Source: a virus
Virus record (IMG/VR): IMGVR_UViG_3300032309_000931
Span: 1 to 64,000 of that record
DNA: 64,000 nucleotides
Strand: one strand, 5' to 3'
In this document: positions 59,569-64,000 of the stretch, in pieces
Numbering within the stretch: position 1 is the first letter of the stretch
Layout of the letters: every line of letters starts with the position of its first letter
Made by a program: the position numbers and the translations under genes
Notes under the pieces: model-generated
The model's database searches: none
What the model was told of the DNA's origin: nothing
The model's input: the letters and a program-made list of their open reading frames with translations, nothing else

Positions 59569-59709
59569 ATGACAAAGAGTCGATACACAACCGTACTGGT
59601 GGAAATGCCAGACAAGATTTTTTTCCAAGCAATCCACATCTATGATTGGGCTAAGGAAATCGAATACTTGAAATCTCAGGGTGCTACTTCTATCACTATA
59701 GCCAAGTAG
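59569..59709 (+). CDS. Small protein, unknown
   Basis: A 46-residue protein (MTKSRYTTVLVEMPDKIFFQ ... LKSQGATSITIAK) with beta-alpha-beta character. AAAAGGACAATA precedes the ATG; its stop abuts a DnaA box. Confidence 0.75.
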   Translation: MTKSRYTTVLVEMPDKIFFQAIHIYDWAKEIEYLKSQGATSITIAK

Positions 59710-59782
59710 TTATCCACAGGGGTATCGAATGAGCCTGTAGTTATCCACAGCAAATAAGTCGATACCCCCAAAGTTATCCACA
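59710..59782 (+). other. Three DnaA boxes, helically phased
   Basis: Perfect TTATCCACA at 59710, 59741 and 59774, spacing 31 and 33 (three turns), same orientation as the others. Confidence 0.82.
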
Positions 59783-59793
59783 GGCTGCGCCCC

Positions 59794-59810
59794 ACGCAAG
59801 TTTATTGCGT
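59794..59810 (+). terminator. Terminator hairpin
   Basis: ACGCAA-GTTTA-TTGCGT followed by CTTTAT, six-base stem after GCGCCCC, the same design as at 58166. Confidence 0.68.
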
Positions 59811-59853
59811 CTTTATGAAGATAGTTGCGTTTTCCCTGAATTGGGGGGTTTTA

Positions 59854-59875
59854 TGTCGGTGGTCGGCTGTATACT
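59854..59875 (+). promoter_or_regulatory. Cassette promoter 6
   Basis: TGTCGGTGGTC with TATACT at offset 16, preceded by TTTTCCCTGAATT. Confidence 0.78.
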
Positions 59876-59901
59876 GATAACATAGACAGAAAAGGACAAC
59901 T

Positions 59902-60081
59902 ATGACAAATCAACTCCCAGAAAACAAGGCAACTGCCGAACAGTATGAAACTCTCAAATCGCTTATCACAAAGCGTTACCCTGACGCAGACCTGCTTCAC
60001 ATCTACGCTTCACTCTCAGGCGTACTTTCAGTAGGCGTATCTGAAGAGGCTATGGCACGACTTATCGAACTACACCAGTAG
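59902..60081 (+). CDS. Small helical protein, unknown
   Basis: The 59-residue protein (MTNQLPENKATAEQYETLKS ... SEEAMARLIELHQ) is mostly helical. AAAAGGACAAC is the ribosome-binding site. Family unknown. Confidence 0.75.
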   Translation: MTNQLPENKATAEQYETLKSLITKRYPDADLLHIYASLSGVLSVGVSEEAMARLIELHQ

Positions 60082-60086
60082 TTTCG

Positions 60087-60108
60087 TGTCGGTGCTCACC
60101 AGTATAAT
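60087..60108 (+). promoter_or_regulatory. Cassette promoter 7
   Basis: TGTCGGTGCTC with TATAAT at offset 16; begins five bases after the previous TAG. Confidence 0.78.
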
Positions 60109-60133
60109 TGTAATACAAGCAGAAAAGGAAAAA

Positions 60134-60367
60134 ATGGAACAACTAATCGGAACAAACGTAAAAACACACAACCACGCTTATCTTGGTGAGGTTCGCAACG
60201 TGTCTAGACTGTTTGTAAAGCCTATCTATCGTCACCTGAGAGGCATTGAGGCTAACGAGCCTTATGTTGCCTACGCTGTCGAAATCGAAGGCTCGGACAG
60301 TCCTAAAGGCTGGACAACGCTTATCGCTCGTGATGAAGCAGACATCCTGAAGCGTTACGCAGTCTAA
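60134..60367 (+). CDS. Small protein, unknown
   Basis: The 77-residue product (MEQLIGTNVKTHNHAYLGEV ... LIARDEADILKRYAV) is a small beta-rich fold with a helical end. I start at ATG 60134 with AAAAGGAAAAA upstream; the longer frame runs back through the promoter. Confidence 0.76.
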   Translation: MEQLIGTNVKTHNHAYLGEVRNVSRLFVKPIYRHLRGIEANEPYVAYAVEIEGSDSPKGWTTLIARDEADILKRYAV

Positions 60368-60530
60368 TCCGTAAGGGGAGAGAGTGAGCCTCGCAAGAGC
60401 AAATAAATCTCTCCCCAAACAGGATACATTCCAAAATGGGAATGTGTGTCAATCTCAAAAAAATGCGCCCCCCCCCACCCCTAGCCTTAATTACGAATTA
60501 AGAAAACAAATCCCAGATTCCCGAATTAGA
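60368..60530 (+). other. Gap with structured element and poly-C
   Basis: After the stem-loop at 60375-60416 comes AATGCG followed by C9 ACCCC and a TTCCCGAATT box before the next promoter. No gene is supported. Confidence 0.5.
60375..60416 (+). ncRNA. Structured repeat, single-loop copy
   Basis: GGGGAGAGA pairs perfectly with TCTCTCCCC around a 24-base loop GTGAGCCTCGCAAGAGC + AAATAAA, nearly the loop at 58303/58337. The stem sequence differs from the first element but stays paired. Confidence 0.58.
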
Positions 60531-60552
60531 TGTCGGTGGTCAATGTTATACT
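60531..60552 (+). promoter_or_regulatory. Cassette promoter 8
   Basis: TGTCGGTGGTC with TATACT at offset 16. Confidence 0.77.
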
Positions 60553-60579
60553 GTATACATAACGAAAGGACATAAGCAA

Positions 60580-60846
60580 ATGGCTTACTCAAACACTCAC
60601 GCAGATTTCTACCAGACGGCTATGGGGACTATGGTCACAGAGCCTCAGTCGGCTTGGGATACCTCTACTCACTGTGCAGACTGTGGCGTTCAGTACGCTT
60701 ACTGTGGCTGCCCCAACGAGGACATTGACGAGCCTGTTGATGGCTTTGCTGTCTGTGCTGTCTGCGACTATACCGTTCGTGGACTATTCTATCTCAATGG
60801 GGATTCAACTGGTCGCTGTGCTGGATGCCATAACTCTATTCGATAG
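60580..60846 (+). CDS. Double zinc-ribbon small protein
   Basis: The 88-residue protein has STHCADCGVQYAYCGCPNED and FAVCAVCDYTVRG ... GRCAGCHNSI, eight cysteines in two ribbons. CGAAAGGACATAAGCAA precedes the ATG. Probably a regulatory or scaffold protein; function unknown. Confidence 0.8.
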   Translation: MAYSNTHADFYQTAMGTMVTEPQSAWDTSTHCADCGVQYAYCGCPNEDIDEPVDGFAVCAVCDYTVRGLFYLNGDSTGRCAGCHNSIR

Positions 60847-60849
60847 GAG

Positions 60850-60858
60850 TTATCCACA
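60850..60858 (+). other. DnaA box 8
   Basis: TTATCCACA immediately after the stop at 60846, then GGCTGGGGCGC. Confidence 0.8.
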
Positions 60859-60933
60859 GGCTGGGGCGCAGCTTTTGATCCTAGACATAATTACGTAAGC
60901 ATTAAAAATACCCTGGAAATTTCCCTAGTTTTA

Positions 60934-60955
60934 TGTCGGTGCTCAGATGTATAAT
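60934..60955 (+). promoter_or_regulatory. Cassette promoter 9
   Basis: TGTCGGTGCTC with TATAAT at offset 16, preceded by TTTCCCTAG. Confidence 0.78.
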
Positions 60956-60985
60956 TATATTATCAACCAAACAAAGGACAAAGTA

Positions 60986-61537
60986 ATGACTACTCTCACC
61001 GCTAACGAAATTCACACCGCAACTGCTACAGATTTGTACCGTGACCTGATTGTTCGTGCTACTCTTGGACAGGTCGAACAGGCTAGTGTCTGGTATCACG
61101 AAGCACAAGAAGTTGCCCAAGAGGTTGCTCGTAATCTGGACACAACGCTAGAGGTTGGTGCTAGTGTCGTATCTGCGTTTTCTCCTCGTGAGCGTTGGGC
61201 AAGCAACATCGAAAAGGCTGTGGCGTTCTCACTTGGACACACGCCTAAAGGATTGGGCAACAACCTCAAAATGGCACAGTCCTCGCTGACTGCTGGATTC
61301 TATGCCCTCAAGGGTCTCAAGACTAATGCGTTTGCTCGTGCCATTGCTGGAGATACTGACGCTGTTGTGATTGACATTTGGATGATGAGAGCGGCAGGTA
61401 TGGAAACTGATAGCCCAACTCAAGGACAGTATTTCGCACTCTCACTTGCTTGCCGTAATGTCGCTAAAGAATTTGGGCTTACTCCTCGCACCGCACAGGC
61501 TCTGATTTGGATTCTCGTGAGAGGCTCAGCAATCTAA
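60986..61537 (+). CDS. DUF7178-like actinophage protein
   Basis: The 183-residue product fits the layout of a widespread actinophage protein family: VVSAFSPRERWASNIEKAVA, GLGNNLKMAQSSL, GLKTNAFARAIAGDTDAVVI and IDIWMMRAAGM, then a QALIWILVRGSA end. The all-helical design with a conserved D-x-W motif recalls helix-hairpin-helix base-excision glycosylases, but catalysis is unproven. ATG 60986 follows ACAAAGGACAA. Confidence 0.78.
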   Translation: MTTLTANEIHTATATDLYRDLIVRATLGQVEQASVWYHEAQEVAQEVARNLDTTLEVGASVVSAFSPRERWASNIEKAVAFSLGHTPKGLGNNLKMAQSSLTAGFYALKGLKTNAFARAIAGDTDAVVIDIWMMRAAGMETDSPTQGQYFALSLACRNVAKEFGLTPRTAQALIWILVRGSAI

Positions 61538-61564
61538 GGGCTACCCCGAAAGGGGTTGCGCCCC

Positions 61565-61581
61565 ACGCAGCTTTCTTGCGT
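61565..61581 (+). terminator. Weak terminator hairpin
   Basis: ACGCAG pairs with TTGCGT (one G-T), after GCGCCCC; AATT follows rather than a T-run. Same family as 58166 and 59794. Confidence 0.45.
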
Positions 61582-61625
61582 AATTACGAACAATTTTTGT
61601 TTTTCCCTAAATTTGGGTAGTTATG

Positions 61626-61647
61626 TGTCGGTGCTCTGATGTATACT
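61626..61647 (+). promoter_or_regulatory. Cassette promoter 10
   Basis: TGTCGGTGCTC with TATACT at offset 16; ATG is seven positions after the -10, so the transcript is leaderless. Confidence 0.78.
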
Positions 61648-61653
61648 AATACT

Positions 61654-61818
61654 ATGAAGAAAAAGAACCCAACTCACAAAGGTATTGAGAACAAGCCCTA
61701 CATTGAGGCTATGCGTGAATTGCGTAGGTCTAACGCAGCCACTACCCACGACAACCGCCCTAACCGTTTGCGTACTCGCAAAGCAATCAAAACCCAAGCA
61801 ATCAAGGAGAACGAATAA
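61654..61818 (+). CDS. Basic small protein, leaderless
   Basis: The 54-residue protein is strongly basic (MKKKNPTHKGIENKPYIEAM, NRLRTRKAIKTQ), suggesting nucleic-acid binding. No Shine-Dalgarno lies before it. TAATG couples it to the next gene. Confidence 0.75.
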   Translation: MKKKNPTHKGIENKPYIEAMRELRRSNAATTHDNRPNRLRTRKAIKTQAIKENE

Positions 61819-61985
61819 TGGAATGTGAATTCTGCACTAATGAAAAACTGGCTACCGTTTCGGTTATGCACCTGCGTGACCGTATCGAACAAGCCGCCTG
61901 TGGCAAGTGTGCCAACGACCTATCTGATGAAAAGTGGGTAGTCACTCACGAATTCGACACATCTATCTGGGATTTTGCAGGGTAG
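61818..61985 (+). CDS. Zinc-ribbon mini-protein
   Basis: The 55-residue product (MECEFCTNEK ... AACGKCANDLSDEKW) has two CxxC pairs. It is translated from the TAATG junction with AAGGAGAACGA in front. Probably part of a two-gene cassette with 61654. Confidence 0.78.
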   Translation: MECEFCTNEKLATVSVMHLRDRIEQAACGKCANDLSDEKWVVTHEFDTSIWDFAG

Positions 61986-61990
61986 TTATG

Positions 61991-62012
61991 TGTCGGTGGT
62001 CTAGGTTATAAT
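61991..62012 (+). promoter_or_regulatory. Cassette promoter 11
   Basis: TGTCGGTGGTC with TATAAT at offset 16. Confidence 0.78.
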
Positions 62013-62040
62013 AGTAATACGAACAAAGAAAAGGACAGAA

Positions 62041-62214
62041 ATGAAAAAGTACAACTTCACTGGTTTCGCATTCGGTAGTAACGGAGAAATGGTTTTCCGT
62101 ATTGAGGTTCTGAACCACACCGAAAACGGAACAAATGTTTCCACCCAAATCGATTTGGAACTCACACCAGAGGAACGAACCGAACTCATCACCCAACTTA
62201 TCTCAATCAAGTAG
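62041..62214 (+). CDS. Small beta-rich protein, unknown
   Basis: The 57-residue protein (MKKYNFTGFAFGSNGEMVFR ... ERTELITQLISIK) has two beta strands and a helix. AAAAGGACAGAA upstream. Unknown function. Confidence 0.75.
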   Translation: MKKYNFTGFAFGSNGEMVFRIEVLNHTENGTNVSTQIDLELTPEERTELITQLISIK

Positions 62215-62219
62215 TTTGG

Positions 62220-62241
62220 TGTCGGTGCTTCACGCTATAAT
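62220..62241 (+). promoter_or_regulatory. Cassette promoter 12
   Basis: TGTCGGTGCTT with TATAAT at offset 16; drives a chain of overlapping mini-genes. Confidence 0.76.
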
Positions 62242-62265
62242 AGAACTACGAACAAAGGACAATAA

Positions 62266-62445
62266 ATGAAAGACACAATCAACCGTTCAGGTGAGGTAAT
62301 CGAAAATCTCACAATCGCACAGGGTGACCGCCGTTATGCTTACGCATTTGCGTTTGGATTTGCGTGGTCTTTGCTCTCGGAAAAGAACCGTAAAGAGTTG
62401 CTGAAAATCTCAGAACGAAAAGCACAAGAAAAGGACAACGACTAA
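62266..62445 (+). CDS. Small protein, unknown
   Basis: The 59-residue protein (MKDTINRSGEVIENLTIAQG ... SERKAQEKDND) has a short hydrophobic middle (YAYAFAFGFAWSLL). It ends in a TAATG junction with the next gene. AAAGGACAATAA upstream. Confidence 0.74.
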   Translation: MKDTINRSGEVIENLTIAQGDRRYAYAFAFGFAWSLLSEKNRKELLKISERKAQEKDND

Positions 62446-62642
62446 TGACAAAGTATCCAGAAATCGAAGTACAACTTACAGGACAAGACGGCAACGCATT
62501 CGCAATTATGGGTGCGGTATCTCGTGAACTCCGCAAGGCTGGGGTATCCAAAGAGGAAATCAACGAATACACTACGCAATCTATGTCTGGCGACTATGAC
62601 AACCTTTTGCGTACTGCTATGGCTTGGGTGAGTGTATCCTAA
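62445..62642 (+). CDS. Small protein, unknown
   Basis: The 65-residue product has a beta strand and helices (MTKYPEIEVQLTGQDGNAFA; RELRKAGVSKEEINEYTTQS). This pattern resembles a family of small phage proteins of unknown role. Starts at TAATG and ends at TAATG. Confidence 0.76.
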   Translation: MTKYPEIEVQLTGQDGNAFAIMGAVSRELRKAGVSKEEINEYTTQSMSGDYDNLLRTAMAWVSVS

Positions 62643-62821
62643 TGATGACACGCAAAGACTATGTAGCCGTTTCAGAATTGCTGAACACCTACGCTCTCAA
62701 AATAGATGAGCAAACATTCGACCTACTCATTCACGACTTTGCTGGACTGATGGCAAAGGACAATGAGCGTTTCATCGCTGACCGTTTCATCTCCGCTTGC
62801 TGGAATGGCGAGAATGCTTGA
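62642..62821 (+). CDS. Small helical protein of a TRKDY-type family
   Basis: The 59-residue protein (MMTRKDYVAVSELLNTYALK ... KDNERFIADRFISACW) matches a small, widely found phage and bacterial family with TRKDY at the front and F-R/D-RF-ACG at the end; function unknown. It overlaps the next micropeptide. Confidence 0.76.
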   Translation: MMTRKDYVAVSELLNTYALKIDEQTFDLLIHDFAGLMAKDNERFIADRFISACWNGENA

Positions 62822-62879
62822 GATTATTGTTATCACGCTGGGGGTATTGGCAGTACTCCTGGCGTGGTTCAATGACTAA
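62805..62879 (+). CDS. Membrane micropeptide
   Basis: MARMLEIIVITLGVLAVLLA plus WFND: one transmembrane helix in 24 residues (or 21 from ATG 62814). It overlaps the previous gene and resembles 59055. Confidence 0.6.
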   Translation: MARMLEIIVITLGVLAVLLAWFND

Positions 62880-62998
62880 AATTTTGCGCCCCCCTGCCCT
62901 CACAAACCTATTACTAACCTTACGATCTTTTTCCCGAAATTCACAGAGTTTGATGTCGGTGGTACTTGGTATAATAGAAACATAACGAAAGGACACTA
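62880..62998 (+). other. Gap with GCGCCCC element and promoter 13
   Basis: GCGCCCCCC at 62884, no hairpin of note, then TTTTTCCCGAAATT and the promoter. No gene is seen. Confidence 0.5.
62954..62975 (+). promoter_or_regulatory. Cassette promoter 13
   Basis: TGTCGGTGGTA with TATAAT at offset 16. Confidence 0.76.
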
Positions 62999-63304
62999 AT
63001 GAACGACGGAACATACCTCAACCTTGACGGAAAGTTTATTCTCTCTCACGCCAAGTCTGGCTATTGGGTAGCCGTTCACAAGTACGACAGCCTTGACGAC
63101 ACTATTTCAGGGGATTACGTAGGCGTGTGGACAAATCCCGAAACTGGCGTTATGTACCTTGACCGTAGCGTTTGGGTGTCTGACTTGGACAACGCTATCG
63201 CTCTGGGTAAGTCACAAGGACAATTGGCTATCTGGGACTGTGCCAATGAAACAGAAATCTGGCTCAACGAATACTTTGCCGATGTATTCAAAGACGAAGT
63301 TTGA
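62999..63304 (+). CDS. Conserved-looking phage protein, unknown
   Basis: The 101-residue product (SGYWVAVHKYDSLDDTISGD; YLDRSVWVSDLDNAIALGKS; QLAIWDCANETEIWL) fits a small phage family with repeated aromatic beta strands. ACGAAAGGACACTAATG gives the start. Unknown role. Confidence 0.78.
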   Translation: MNDGTYLNLDGKFILSHAKSGYWVAVHKYDSLDDTISGDYVGVWTNPETGVMYLDRSVWVSDLDNAIALGKSQGQLAIWDCANETEIWLNEYFADVFKDEV

Positions 63305-63326
63305 TGTCGGTACTCCCCTGTATAAT
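63305..63326 (+). promoter_or_regulatory. Cassette promoter 14
   Basis: A variant core TGTCGGTACTC with TATAAT at offset 16; ATG is seven positions after it, so it is leaderless. Confidence 0.75.
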
Positions 63327-63332
63327 TAGACT

Positions 63333-63443
63333 ATGAACGAACAATTTATCGAATGCCCCCAATGTGGCGACACAGTAATCGAATCCGATATGCGTGAGGT
63401 AGGCGTATGTTGGGAATGTGACTATCTACCAGAGGAGAAATAA
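63333..63443 (+). CDS. Zinc-ribbon mini-protein, leaderless
   Basis: The 36-residue product (ECPQCGDTVIES ... GVCWECDYLPEEK) has two CxxC pairs. The mRNA is expected to begin at its A. The next ATG follows its stop immediately. Confidence 0.8.
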   Translation: MNEQFIECPQCGDTVIESDMREVGVCWECDYLPEEK

Positions 63444-63722
63444 ATGGGAAGAATGTTTGTAGAGAGTATCAAGGAACTTGGCGATATCGAATTAGAGGAT
63501 ATGGTGAGTATGCACTTCAGTAGCAATTGCTACCCCCCAATTCCACAGTTTATGGTGCAGTCAGCGGTAGCCGCTATCAACGCTTGCAACTATGGTGACT
63601 ACAATGAGGTAATCCAATTGCCACACGGAGTCACTTACAGGGGTAGTGAGTTTGTTGATGCAGCCACCTATGTCGAAGCACACCGCCTTGAGGGATTCGT
63701 AGAATGGGAGTATGAGGACTAA
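63444..63722 (+). CDS. Hypothetical protein
   Basis: The 92-residue product (MGRMFVESIKELGDIELEDM; YPPIPQFMVQSAVAAINACN) has a helical front and mixed end (EAHRLEGFVEWEYED). AGGAGAAATAA precedes it. No family recognised. Confidence 0.74.
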   Translation: MGRMFVESIKELGDIELEDMVSMHFSSNCYPPIPQFMVQSAVAAINACNYGDYNEVIQLPHGVTYRGSEFVDAATYVEAHRLEGFVEWEYED

Positions 63723-63811
63723 TGGACTGGGAAAACGTAATTGACTGGAAAGTTGTTGACAGGTTGACAGACGAACAGGTATCCGCTATACTGGATATGT
63801 TCGACAAGTAA
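63722..63811 (+). CDS. Acidic micropeptide, unknown
   Basis: MDWENVIDWKVVDRLTDEQV, then SAILDMFDK (29 residues), from a TAATG junction. The amphipathic helix may bind a partner. Unknown. Confidence 0.66.
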   Translation: MDWENVIDWKVVDRLTDEQVSAILDMFDK

Positions 63812-63818
63812 GGATAAA

Positions 63819-63992
63819 ATGACTGACTATATACTCAAATATCAGGTATGGAATGGACACGAGGACGGTAAGTTGGCAACGTTCCGTCACTTGGAACAGG
63901 CACAACTGTTTGTCGATAGCGTGAGAGCATTCTATCCCAAGGTATTTGTTTATGATGTTTTGACTGGACAACGATTGGTGAGTGCAGACTAG
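63819..63992 (+). CDS. Small protein, unknown
   Basis: The 57-residue product (MTDYILKYQVWNGHEDGKLA ... VYDVLTGQRLVSAD) resembles the small beta-alpha-beta proteins of the arm (59396, 59569). AAGGATAAA precedes the ATG. The window ends eight bases past its stop. Confidence 0.74.
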   Translation: MTDYILKYQVWNGHEDGKLATFRHLEQAQLFVDSVRAFYPKVFVYDVLTGQRLVSAD

Positions 63993-64000
63993 GAGCTGCG

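Noticed and set aside
1-64000. Integrase, attachment site or repressor indicating a temperate phage
   Set aside because: None is visible; however, the window is incomplete, so lifestyle remains open.

Overview
The window is one stretch of a long-tailed, double-stranded DNA phage (siphovirus type) that very probably infects an actinobacterium with an AT-rich genome. The virion genes are classical: terminase, HK97-type portal, protease and capsid, two tail-assembly chaperones, a 2445-residue tape measure, and a secreted NlpC/P60 peptidase. Several features point to an actinobacterial host: a class Ib ribonucleotide reductase set (NrdE, NrdI, NrdH), a phage DnaE-type polymerase whose PHP domain keeps its metal ligands, a small protein resembling the actinophage DUF7178-like family, and many leaderless genes. 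The low GC (my impression is about 40%, not computed) would suit a freshwater planktonic actinobacterium, but the host is an inference. Both ends are cut: nrdE runs off the left edge and the small-gene arm runs on to the right. I see no integrase, repressor, tRNA or CRISPR array.

Layout. Positions 1-15600 (minus strand) hold nrdE/nrdI, the terminase pair, and a compact nucleotide and replication block: DUF3310-like protein, RuvC-like resolvase, Cas4/RecB-like nuclease, RecA/UvsX-like recombinase, NrdH redoxin, MazG-like pyrophosphohydrolase, DnaE polymerase, ssDNA-binding protein, primase and DnaB-like helicase. Genes overlap by 1-20 bases and are translationally coupled. Positions 15600-44400 (minus) are the virion block, read from right to left: large LamG/CBM-like fibre protein, portal, protease with a nested scaffold, capsid, connectors, major tail protein, two paralogous chaperones, tape measure, and minor tail proteins. 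A glycosyltransferase (44460-45233) is inserted on the plus strand. Positions 45268-56800 (minus) carry receptor-binding appendages (glycine-rich adhesins, triplicated carbohydrate-binding modules, fibronectin-type domains) and then the lysis genes.

From 56.9 kb to the right end the genes are on the plus strand, except one at 57886-58047. They are tiny, 21-183 residues, and many have four cysteines. Most are driven by their own copy of one promoter: TGTCGGTGGTC placed exactly 16 bases upstream of the first base of a TATAMT -10 box. There are 14 copies on the plus strand and one on the minus strand. Between these cassettes lie eight perfect DnaA boxes (TTATCCACA), all in one orientation and spaced at whole helical turns, along with small terminator hairpins and a repeated structured RNA element. 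This is the most unusual part of the window: a regulon of mini-genes coupled to what looks like a DnaA-dependent origin or DnaA-titrating locus.

The replication block supplies a nearly self-contained replisome and dNTP supply. The structural block uses terminators after the capsid and major tail genes, and extended -10 promoters (TGNTATAAT) before many late genes. Other notable features are an ADP-ribosyltransferase-like segment inside the tape measure, a scaffold translated from inside the protease gene, and a chaperone pair made by gene duplication where most phages use a ribosomal frameshift.
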